DNA from: Oppiella nova
Lineage: Eukaryota; Arthropoda; Arachnida; Sarcoptiformes; Oppiidae
Direction of reading: 5' to 3'
DNA: 31,814 nucleotides
Assembly (NCBI GenBank): GCA_905397405.1
Contig: CAJPVJ010000217.1
Coordinates: forward strand, 1-31,814
Shown: positions 22,327 to 31,814 of the stretch, one piece after another
Layout: each line of letters starts with the position of its first letter
Numbering within the stretch: the stretch's first letter is position 1
Notes under the pieces: model-generated
Databases searched by the model: none
What the model was told of the DNA's origin: nothing
What the model saw: the letters and a program-made list of their open reading frames with translations, nothing else
Made by a program: the position numbers and the translations under genes

Positions 22327-24429
22327 TTACATATGTATAGAGGCGGCCGTATATCGGGCTTCACTACTAGCCCACCGCCACTGTGAGGGCCGGTAACGGA
22401 TCAACATCTGGCCCGACGATGACTGCGGGTTCTTATAGGCGTAGAACACCCATAGAGTGATGCCCGAGAAAAAGGCCAAAATGATGAGCACTGAGACTAA
22501 GCCGGCGCTCGAACTGCCCGACGAGGACGAGGGTTGAGTGTTATCGTTGTAATAGGGAATCGATTGCGGGTTTGTATTGATTGTAATGTCGTTTTCGCCT
22601 TAAAGTCAATTGTTTTATGAGTTTAAATGCAGACAAATATTTCAAAAGGCAAACAAAACAATACAATACCGGGAGATATAATGCTTTGTGTACTTAATGG
22701 GTGCGAAGTGTTGGGCGAAACGGTTGTACTAACGTTGGCCGCACACGAGACAGTGCCGTCTTTGATGGCCGCCTCGCAGTTCTTGACGATCCACTCCTGG
22801 CGTTGACGGTCGTAGCCATCGGAGCAACGGTTGACGGCGTCACACCACCCGCACTCAAACCCTATGCTCGCCGACATACACTTATCGCACGTCTGTAGAG
22901 AAGCGCAGGCTATTGGGTGGACATACAAGTCATACAATTAGTCAAACATAACAACAGGTCATTGTTTGCTTCAATTACTCGGCAATGCTTTGAAATATAT
23001 GGCCGTATCGTTGCTGATGGCGTAGTCCTTGAGATCTGCTCTGTGGTACTCGTAGATTGTCTTCCGGCGAATGACTGAAGCATTCATTCAATCAAAAGTC
23101 AAATTAGTTATCAATAAAAGAGATACCGATTCACGAAAAAAAACTCACAAAATATAGTTCTGTCGATAATATAAGCGTCAGAAATGCCGACTTTGACGGG
23201 ATGTTTGGAGTCGGGTATGTCTTTGATAGGGAAAGGCACTGATTTATACACGAACACAATGTCTCCGCTCTTCAACAGTATGATCTGGAAGGAGAAGCTG
23301 CCGTCGGGGGTGCGGTCGTGAAGCATGACATCATCCCATTGGATGACAAACGCCGTCTCGTTGTAGGCGTACTGTATTGTCGACGAATTGCTGAGACTGG
23401 TGTCGAAGTTGGCCATCAGTGCGGCGATGTATTGGGTGGCCGCCAGCCAACTGTGCACGTGATCGCCCACATACAGGAAGCCTCCCGTGGCTATCGTTAT
23501 GTTTGTCATCGTCTGGCCATAGAATGGGAACTCGAAGGGCAACGAAACGGTGGCCGCGCGTCGGTGCGAATTGGAGAGCATGTCGTGTAATACCAACTGA
23601 TGTCTCGGAAACGTCGATATATTGACCCATAAATTCTGGGCAATAGACGGCTCCGAGTAAAAGGTTGAGCTGTAATACGTGTGGTTCTCGTACTATAGTG
23701 AACAACATTTCCAGATTAGAGTCTCAGTTATATATATATCAACCGATTGGTAGACCAACCGTCTCATTAGCGCCGGGCGGTAATGCCGTCTGATTGTCGT
23801 CAACGTCCACATACGTGACGGTCATGTTTGCCAGAAGGGGCCCCTCCTTGACAGCTGCTGTCGTTTTTGTGCTGTTCTGCTTTGTCGACACATTCTTCTG
23901 CAGTGAATCTAATTTAGCGCTAATTATGGGCTTCTTTGTGGACGATGTCTTCTTTAGCTTAATGTCTAAATCGTCTGAATTTCTCTTAACAATCGTATGG
24001 TATTTGAGATTTGAATTCAATTCGCTATCATTGAGTTCCCAAAAGTCCGCAACTGTTTCAATAGCAAAGAGACATTATATTTAATGTGAATTCATTTCTA
24101 ATCAATTTATGCCGATTTCCTTATTTATTTACATTTTGACTAAATTTTTCTGTCGAAACGATTATCTGATTATCAAAAAAGGAAAATATTTTCCCTAAAA
24201 TGCTATGAAATGACAGGTAATATAAGTACAGCAACGATAGGATAATTGACTCGATTTCGAGTCACAACAGAATTGCTGCAAAAAATCAGTTTTATTCAAT
24301 GAAAAGACTTATCCTTGAATTCAAATCGAGATTTATTAAGAAAACGAGTGAATAATAAAATAGGAAAAAGGTTTACAAAAAACAAATAAAAACAAATTTC
24401 ATTTAACATTTAAATATGAATTTGCGAAC

Positions 24430-24467
<38 letters not shown>

Positions 24468-24589
24468 ATTTTATGTCCGATTCATTAATTTGTCTCATCG
24501 TCCCTTTCCCATACCGTACCTCTTTGATAAACTACAGATTACGGTACATACATAACATAGGATTTGTATTTCTCATTAAATTTATTTAT

Positions 24590-24626
<37 letters not shown>

Positions 24627-26996
24627 CATAGGAGTTAGGAGTAAATGAATTAATACTGTATTAATAATAAATAAAAATTTCTAGTAATCAGAGTCTTATG
24701 AAAGGAAATACTTTTATTATGAATTTAAATGCGAGGAAATAAGAGGCCAAACAAAAACATCAAAAAGTTATAAATTGGATAAATATTTCTTGTAAATGAA
24801 ATCAAACAACAAAATAAAGGGTTTGTAACTGAAAACCTGCGCTTATGTGATGCCTGCAAATAATTAGATGTTTATAACTAACACACATATAAAATAACTC
24901 ATAAATTGATTTCTACACGAAATGAATACTCAAAGACATGAGTTTCAAACATTTGCTAACAAACTATAAGAGTAGGAAAATGAACAAAAATATTTACGAA
25001 TCTAATTAATAGCAGTGTTTTAAACAAATGAAATATAATTTACAGAGACTTATATGATATGACAACTTATAATAAATACTAAAACATGTTTCGGTGAATA
25101 ATATTTAATTTATTATTGAAAAGCATTCAATGATTTCATAATTCAGAGCTTGAATTACAATCGCATGAAAAATGTTTCTAATAATAAAAAATGTTTCAAT
25201 TTAGATACCAAAAACAATTCATTATAAACTGATTATCGCTTAAAGTTTAAGTTTACAAATACAAAGGAAACTACAATTAAATCATTGACTAAATACTTGT
25301 CAAACACTTAACTGTTGCTAAAGAATTACAGTTAATTGAAATCCGTTTAAAATTTCATTTCCTATTTGTGTTTGTAAACAGAGTTAAACTTCAACTTCAA
25401 GTGAAAAAACAACTTTGTCTCAAAATTCAAGTAAACATTTTGTTTTAAGAAATCTTTTATCTCAAACTATTGGCAAAAATAAACTCGACTTTTATTAAAC
25501 CTTTTCATAATACTATACTATACTGTATTAGAAATATAGGCATAAATTGTGCCACAATTTGATTCAGTAATTTGTATGGAAAACAAGTCAATTGTTTTCA
25601 TGACTTTTTAGAAATGATTAAAAAATAGACACATATTATATGAAGCGAAACAAAATTCACATAAAATGCACATAAATTGCTTATAAATGGCAATTCATTT
25701 CAAACACAAATATAACAAAACTCAACCCAATTCTCTCACTAATAAATCAATTTCTATTCAAATGGATATTCAAATCATTTTTCATAACAAAACATTTTTG
25801 TCTATTTAGTGCCAAAATTGACCACAAATTCATTATAAATTCAATTAATGAAAATTCCTATCCAACCAAAAATCAATTACACTTTACTTTACGATAAATA
25901 ATCGCAAACTTTGCAACAAAAATATAAATAAAAACGATTGAAACTTGATAACTAATATTTCCAATTAATTTATATAATAAGCTAGCAATGGATTCAATTA
26001 AATTTACAGCATTTGTTATTATGTCAAATCAAGTGCCAAATTATATCACAGTTTATGTTGACATTAAAAAAGCGATCTTTAATTTAATACGAGTTTACAT
26101 TTTATAACTTATTTCCGATAATTAAAAACACTTTTCTCACCAAACAGTTGATCGCTACAAAACTCAATGAAATTTATTGAACTATTTATTTGATCATAAA
26201 AAGTGTCAAAAACTCAACAGTGATATTGAATTGATATATAAATAAGTCATGAAAACTATTACAGACATTGAAAAGCGATTTAATGAACTGATTATACGAT
26301 AGTATCGTTAGTGTGCGGATGAGATACAGTGGAAAAAGTTAAGCAAAAATGAGATAATAATAGCATTAGATAAGTGAGGGCTGGGAGGGAGGGCAGGCAG
26401 AAAAGGTGAGCCAACACTAGTCTAACAGTTTGTTTAATGCAATTGACATTCATTTCCGCAATTTTTTCGCACTCAATATAATATTCACACATTTATTATA
26501 CAATACATTGTGTTGTGTTTGAGTCTCGCATTCAACATAACTATAGCCTTATTATTATAATGTATACCAAAAAGAGTCACTATTTTTAGCATTCATTCAA
26601 AGAGTGAGTCCAACAAAACACAACTCAATTGTATCGCAAGGATAGGAGAAATCAATTAAAACGAAAAACAATTGTCTTTTAGACACAAAACTCAAACTCA
26701 TAATCGCATTACAAAAACCATAACATAATTAAGACATTGAATGCAAACAAACCATACAATTGGCGACAAATATAATTAACTCGAGTATCGCTCAAAAAAA
26801 ACCATTATTTCAATAATTGAATAACAATTTTGGGGTAAAAATACTTGTCGTAAGTATAGTCCATAATTACAATGAACGCGAAAAACCATTGAAATGAATG
26901 CAATAATCCAAATGACTTACCATTTGATGAGTTTGTAAAACAAATAAAATAATAAATTAATGTCAATAATAATAATATCGTCGATGTGTTGGCCAT
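22327..26996 (-). CDS. PLXDC: Plexin domain-containing protein (PLXDC1/2, TEM7 family)
   Basis: Exons in transcript order: 26996-26921, 24052-23760, 23692-23149, 23074-22979, 22909-22670, 22598-22327 (stop TAA). All phases match; about 506 residues, close to human PLXDC1 (500) and PLXDC2 (529). Exon 1 supplies a signal peptide (MANTSTILLLLTLIYYFICF). An extracellular nidogen-like region holds FPFYGQTMTNITIATGGFLY, ATQYIAALMANFD and HPVKVGISDAYII. A cysteine-rich PSI domain follows (TCDKCMSASIGFECGWC, NRCSDGYDRQRQEW). Near the C terminus are one TM segment (AGLVSVLIILAFFSGITLWV) and a short tail with RPSQWRW. Vertebrate members are cell-surface receptors linked to endothelium and the PEDF ligand; the role here is unknown. 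The exon 1 assignment and the 23760 donor are less certain than the rest. No breaks seen. Confidence 0.87.
24433..24464. repeat. (GA)n microsatellite, left flank of the 127-bp element
   Basis: About 16 uninterrupted GA units inside PLXDC intron 1, ending two bases before the 127-bp repeated segment. Confidence 0.95.
24466..24592. repeat. 127-bp segment repeated exactly at the window end
   Basis: Identical to 31688-31814. The preceding bases differ (A at 24465, T at 31687), and the other copy ends at the window edge. This copy is bracketed by GA microsatellites. A 7-bp inverted repeat (TACCGTA ... TACGGTA) lies inside it. It is not recognised as a known element. Confidence 0.9.
24592..24624. 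repeat. (GA)n microsatellite, right flank of the 127-bp element
   Basis: About 16 GA units directly after the 127-bp segment in PLXDC intron 1, in the same strand sense as the left tract. Confidence 0.95.
26378..26393 (+). other. Canonical G-quadruplex motif
   Basis: GGGCTGGGAGGGAGGG: four G3 runs with loops of 2, 1 and 1 nt, the type that folds into a stable parallel quadruplex. It lies in AT-rich intron 1 of PLXDC, on the strand opposite to the transcript sense. Confidence 0.75.
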
Positions 26997-27907
26997 CACT
27001 TCAAACACATGTATTTATATAACTATTATGGCTTCAGATATATAGATAATTGCCGTATAAATGAGTTGATTAATAAAAATATAATATAAAACACAATTAA
27101 AACTCGTATGAGAAGTGTTGCTATTATTATGGGATTTAAATGAGTGCTTATTATCGACACAAATATATGATTCAAATGAACACTCAATCCATTGAAAGAC
27201 AACAAACACTGCGAGAGACCGTCAAAGGCATCAAAATAGGTTTGGCTTAAACCAAAGGGCACTTCAGTTGCCCATCAATTATGTGCTATTTGTACGCAAA
27301 GGGCAGTGAATTATACAAACTTTATACACAGTATTGCATTCATATGCAGCCCTTTGACGGGGAGCTAAATGTGACATTTTTTACGTAACGTTTTCTATGT
27401 ACTTAATATGTTTGACAAAATTTTATGGTATTACTAGTGACTCCTATAGGGTTTCAAATGACTTAAAAATGACAAGTCTTTTAGAGTATTTAAATGAAAA
27501 TAGTTTTGACAATTTAACCAGTGTAATTAAACAACTACCGGTACTGTAATATTAACGACTCAATTAAGTTTATGCATAATTTAATTCACAGATTAGTTAA
27601 TGAAAACTTTTATTTTATTATTAATATTTCTGTTTAATAAAATATTAATTCAAAAATATACAGTATATATAGTCTGTAAAATAAACTTTCTGTTCGTTTG
27701 TAAACTTCATGTAAAATAATGTGTATACAAATAATTAAATCTATAATTAAACAAATTTATTCGCTATTAAAATAGAGACAAATATTTCGCATTTATCGAT
27801 CACTGAAATATTCAAACGTTAAATAATTTATAACTTTTAAACAGATGTTTAGTAACTTTTATGATACAAAATACGAGAGTTTCGGCGATTCCTATCGATG
27901 GAAGAGA
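26997..27907. other. Spacer between VPS41 3' end and PLXDC 5' end
   Basis: Both neighbours are on the minus strand. No gene is supported. Open frames at 27015-27262 (minus) are AT-driven and lie where the PLXDC 5' UTR or promoter should be. A minus-strand AATAAA (plus-strand TTTATT at 27756-27761) lies about 150 nt beyond the VPS41 stop and could be its poly(A) signal. Confidence 0.55.
27756..27761 (-). terminator. Candidate polyadenylation signal for VPS41
   Basis: AATAAA on the minus strand about 147-152 nt after the VPS41 stop codon (27908-27910). Confidence 0.35.
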
Positions 27908-30321
27908 CTATGAAATCCTGAATTCAGACTTTTGTTGAGCACTACATATGACACAAACGAATTCCTAAGCATACAAAACAGTTTTAAATTTAATTGTAAT
28001 CTCAATAACAAGTGCTATATTATCACAAAGTCTTACACCAGTTGTGGCCAACAAACAGTTCTCATGAAAAATATGGCGACAATTGAAGACAATTATATCA
28101 CTCGCGTAACTAATCTCTGTTTAGAAACAAAAAAATAATTAATTGAAACGATACTAAAAACCATATAAATAGATGCGACAAACCCCTGGCAAATATCTTT
28201 CGCTGACATCCCTGACACAAGTAGTCGTCTTCGATAGCCACACCCCTCCGGTGCTGTCGATTCAACTTCTGGAGCAATGAGTAGCAGTCGGACACTAATA
28301 CACGCCGACAGCCGTCCTCTAACTCTGTCTGGAGATTGTAATCCTGAAGAATCTTCACCAACGCCTGCATAAGACCGTCGATTTCGGTGCCCTCTGGTAT
28401 GCGATGGATGAGCGCAATCGGGTCCGCCATATGAGTGCCGATGTTCTGCAGCAGAACCCGAATAAAACACGGCTTATTCATCGAGTATTGGATTAAGTCC
28501 TCCCAGAGCTCGGCGTCGGAGTGCTCTTTGCAGAACTCGATGGCGTGGTTGATGTCATCGAGTTTGTCGGTTATCAGTCGTAAGGCTTCCTTCGTGTTTC
28601 CCATTCGTCCCAAAAGAAACACAATTTCGTTGAATAAGTTCTTTTTGCGGCAAATGTCTAACGCTTTCTCCAATTGGTAGTGATTGGAGCTGCGGAGGAA
28701 TGGCATCAACTTTTCCGGCGAGTACTGGGCGTACAGTTCGACAAGTAATCCGTGATGTGATGAACAGACTTCCGAGTCTTTGTGTACTAAATGATCCAAA
28801 TATGTTAATAATAGCGATGGCTTTGACTTAAGCTTTTTGACGACTAGTTCGACGGGTATTGTGTCCTGATTTTCAATCAACAACTTCGACGCCTCGTCGG
28901 CGTTCAGTTGCAGAAACACTTCCAACTGCTCCTGAAGTTTGGAATAGAGTCCGTATTTGCGGATGAGATCAAACACTTGTGTCTTATTGCCGATGTCTTT
29001 ATAAATGGTGAGGGCTTTGTCGTGTTTGCCTTCCCGTGAGTACAGTTCGGCCAACGCCTCCAAAAGCCTCTCATTCTTCGGGTCTATTGTCAACACATCT
29101 AACGTCGCCTTAACTATAGTGGGAATGGAATAGAGACTGGAATTCCAGTCTCGGATCGTCTTCAGGAAGCCCTCGGAATCCATTTCCAGGAACTCTTTCA
29201 ACACAATCTCATAAATGGCGGGATTGAGTACGAGTTCGGGTCCGCGCGGCAGATATGGGGCCACGACTCGCAACTGACCGATGCGTTTGAAGCGCACGAC
29301 TTCGTTCTCCCACGCGGTCCTATCGGTGCCACAAATGGTGGGACAGAGTTGGGCCGCCTTCTCGTACTGGCTGTGATGCGACTGCTCTAACAAATACTTT
29401 AAGTAAACACTTCCCACACTCAACACGTTGTGCTTCTTAAGTGTCTTATTGTATTTCACGACTTCCAGCGCCTCCTCGTACTGTTGGTGCTCCAGAAGCC
29501 ACGTCACGTGATCGTCCTCTTCGCGAGGTTTGGCCACAATTAGGTCTTTGGGACACAGAATCAGATACAGTCCTTCTTCTGGTAGGCACTCGACGTGATA
29601 GTCATTACTGCGACAACTGTTGAACGACTTCGGCGACAATATGTCACTCGATATCTCTTCGTAATTATCAGTCCCAATGGGTTCTATCACTTCAACCCTA
29701 CAGTTGTAAGAGTTGTTTAATTCGTTGGCGTCTTTATTGACACAAAGCACCACTAGTTTGGACTCNAAACCATTGATTACTATCTATTCATTCAAATACC
29801 ACAACAATTGTAAGCACTTTTAAGATGACACAACTGTTGCCATCGATGATCACATACCCTATCATCAGAACTGGTGGCTATATATTCTCCCATATCATCG
29901 ATACTGATCTGATTGACGGATAACTTATGCTTTTGTGGACAAAAACAAAACATTAAGTGAAAAGAAGTGATTGAATGACGCGAAGACAAACCAAAGGCAG
30001 TTCCCGTTCATTGACTCTATTGCCCAAAACGTCTATAATATATATTTTGCCCAAATGTGTGCCCAATGCTATGAACTGCAACACAATTACACCATTAGTG
30101 CCATTATATGAGTGGTTATAGTCGGGTGACTGACCCGGGAGTGGACGGCCAGACAAGTGGCCGACTCCTTCTTGAGGATCACTGACACGTCATTATTGAT
30201 CCGCTCGTACGTCAACTTCGGCTCCACTTCCTGTCACAAGAGACCATATAATGATAGCATACATAGCGAAGACATGAATGCTATGATCACTACAAACCTC
30301 TTCGCTGTCATCGGCACTCAT
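27908..30321 (-). CDS. VPS41: VPS41, HOPS complex subunit, with most of the beta-propeller missing
   Basis: Exons: 30321-30298 (MSADDSEE), 30230-30135 (EPKLTYERINND), 30075-29992 (FIALGTHLGKIYIIDVLGN), 29929-29858 (SVNQISIDDMGEYIATSSDD), 29783-28184, 28116-28037 and 27964-27908 (stop TAG). All junctions are in phase, giving about 670 residues against 854 in human VPS41. The large exon holds the clathrin-heavy-chain repeat region (EEDDHVTWLLEHQQYEEAL, GRMGNTKEALRLI, NIGTHMADPIALIHRI, LVKILQDYNLQ). The RING-H2 is rebuilt across three exons: CQGC, CRHIFHENC, CVIC. VPS41 tethers late endosomes, lysosomes and AP-3 vesicles for fusion. Roughly 150-160 residues of WD40 propeller expected between exon 4 and LVVLCVN are absent, and an N sits at 29766. 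The rest is a strong full-length match. Confidence 0.93.
29766..29766. other. Ambiguous base (N) in VPS41 coding sequence
   Basis: This is the only N I noticed in the window. It falls in the third position of a TTN codon (Phe or Leu) just before GAGTCC and leaves the frame intact. It may be one uncertain base or a scaffold join. It lies in the stretch where VPS41 propeller sequence is missing. Confidence 0.9.
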
Positions 30322-31687
30322 ATCGTCGGCCTATGGGTTGACACCCAATGACACCAACGATCGCATCAAACGATCAAAACATAAATACAAACAAACTTTG
30401 AGATCAAGTAATGGATGTAAAGGGCATTCAATGCGTGACTCACAGCAAGTGATGGATTGACTCCCACTTCAGCCATCATTCATGTCTTAAAACAAATCAC
30501 TTATTGGTTTGAGTTTTGGTGGCATTCATGAAATCAAATGCGTTTTCAATTCACTTTTCATATCAATTAAAATCATTTGCTTTTTGTGTTTACATTTTGT
30601 GACAAACTTTTCAACACAACGCCCTCTACTGACTGGCAATGAAAATGCACTTATTATACAAGTTTAAGGCATCATAGGGTTGGCTATACGTAAGCTCTCG
30701 AGAGTTATGCCGCAAAAGTTTCATAGTTTCATACACTTTGACAATGAAATTATGAAATAAAATTGCTTACCATTTAGTTTTAATACTTAATACAATTACA
30801 GTATACCGTTACAAAAATCTCGGCGATAGTTTGAAAGTGTTTGAAACAATTGCATACATATTACATAATAAATGTGGTCAACACCTGATTAAATACTGGT
30901 ATCATATTACTGTAACATTTGCAATACAGTATTATTGTTTTTTACTGTATTCAGATTCTGTAAGCATGTGTGCAAATTAATCAAGCACATCCATAAGCTG
31001 TATATTTGACTGATAGACAGAAGTGCTTGTTTAACTAGTTTTAATTAAAAATATTTGTTAATTCCAGTGATCTATTCATTGATTGTATGAAAAATGAGAC
31101 AAACATTGTGTAAAAACACGTGAATTATATAATATAATGTAATAGTGATTGTCTTGAATTGATTTGGTTATGAGATGAATGTTTTGTATACCAAACAAAA
31201 ACTTTACTTAATTTTGATTAATTTTGTGTGCATTGAAGACTTCAAATTGAAGTAATAATAACTAGTGATAACGATATAGATTACAAAATTCATTGTTATC
31301 TTAAGACCACAAAATTGTGACAAATATTTGCTTTTAGTAATGAAATTCTTGTGATCAGTCTCTGAGATACGATGAAATAAATGTCAACTTTTTATATCAA
31401 ATGTATTTAACTGTTAATTAAAATTAAAATGCGTTACTATATGTATACAAATAATAATTATAATGAGTTTGAGTATTATTTTTGTTGTTTTAACACAAGA
31501 TTTATTACTTTCCAATTCTGTGAATAGTTTGTGAAAAAATGTTTAAATAATTTACTTTTTCTCTGAAAACTTAAATTTATTTCTATGGCAGAGATTTATG
31601 TCAGTCATCGCTATAGGGGGTGAGAGTGAGGGGTGTTTTGGACACGTATTCGGGGGTCCAACAGATCATAGTTTTACGAGTTTATAT
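30322..31687. other. Non-coding region upstream of VPS41
   Basis: AT-rich with no supported gene on either strand. It contains a CTCF-like site at 30620-30632, a CTCTCGAGAG palindrome near 30694, and a G-rich patch at 31615-31655 without enough G-runs for a quadruplex. Confidence 0.6.
30620..30632 (-). promoter_or_regulatory. CTCF-like motif upstream of VPS41
   Basis: The minus strand reads TCAGTAGAGGGCG, matching 12 of 13 positions of the CTCF core as I know it (CCASYAGRKGGCR). It lies about 300 nt upstream of the VPS41 ATG. One match found by eye, so tentative. Confidence 0.25.
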
Positions 31688-31814
31688 GAATTTTATGTCC
31701 GATTCATTAATTTGTCTCATCGTCCCTTTCCCATACCGTACCTCTTTGATAAACTACAGATTACGGTACATACATAACATAGGATTTGTATTTCTCATTA
31801 AATTTATTTATTGG
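31688..31814. repeat. Window-end 127-bp exact repeat of 24466-24592
   Basis: The last 127 bases are identical to the internal segment in PLXDC intron 1. The window stops exactly where the internal copy runs into its GA tract. Confidence 0.9.

Larger units (their letters stand above)
24053..26920 (-). other. Long first intron of the PLXDC gene
   Basis: 2,868 bases, AT-rich, the longest intron in the window. It contains the two GA tracts, the 127-bp repeated segment and a G-quadruplex motif at 26378-26393. I see no exon or nested gene. Short open frames in it are AT-driven. Confidence 0.65.

Noticed and set aside
27015-27262. Minus-strand open frames upstream of PLXDC.
   Set aside because: Low-complexity AT sequence with no domain and no good splice site. 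Likely 5' UTR or promoter.
27932-28138. 68-codon plus-strand open frame.
   Set aside because: It lies antisense to the two terminal RING exons of VPS41, which have the CRHIFHENC and CVIC motifs and matching splice phases.
31615-31655. G-rich patch as a second G-quadruplex.
   Set aside because: Only three runs of three or more Gs with very long spacers.
1-31814. tRNA, rRNA, CRISPR arrays, transposase or reverse transcriptase genes.
   Set aside because: Looked for by eye on both strands (conserved T-loop-like sequence, regular repeats, catalytic motifs); none found. A tRNA or repeat-library search would be more sensitive.

Overview
The window is nuclear DNA from an animal, most likely an arthropod and plausibly a mite. 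The gene set is metazoan (integrin alpha, plexin-domain protein, VPS41, PRRC2/BAT2, CPVL-type carboxypeptidase). Introns are GT-AG and short (56-190 nt is common), and spacers and introns are strongly AT-rich. The mite placement is inference. There are no operons, CRISPR arrays, viral genes or intact transposons, and I found no tRNA or rRNA.

Layout from left to right. 1-9300 (+) is PRRC2/BAT2-like, cut at its 5' end by the window start. Its second visible exon and the following intron lie inside a diverged tandem duplication (1-2447), and the fused copy forms an exon that would break the frame. 9301-11110 is AT-rich flank. 11111-12278 (-) is an F-box gene with a 1-nt frameshift. It is divergent from 12888-13856 (+), an intronless Nrdp1-like RING/TRAF-finger protein ending in two ubiquitin-like domains. 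The spacer between them is crowded with perfect dyads. 14520-16095 (+) is a CPVL-type serine carboxypeptidase in three exons. 16949-21475 (+) is an integrin alpha subunit in 16 exons with one extra base in the calf-2 region. 22327-26996 (-) is a plexin-domain-containing protein (PLXDC/TEM7 family) whose signal-peptide exon lies about 2.9 kb upstream of the rest. 27908-30321 (-) is VPS41, the HOPS tethering subunit, lacking much of its beta-propeller near an N at 29766. 30322-31814 is non-coding.

The genes do not form a pathway. VPS41 serves lysosomal fusion and CPVL-type peptidases are secretory or lysosomal. The F-box and RING proteins are both predicted ubiquitin-ligase components. Integrin and PLXDC act at the cell surface.

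Both window ends are exact 127-bp copies of internal sequence (1-127 = 1216-1342; 31688-31814 = 24466-24592), and identity stops exactly at 127 bp in each case. This looks like a de Bruijn assembly break at k=127. The frameshifts, the duplication and the VPS41 gap should be read with that in mind. The most novel gene is the RING-TRAF-coiled coil-UBL-UBL protein.
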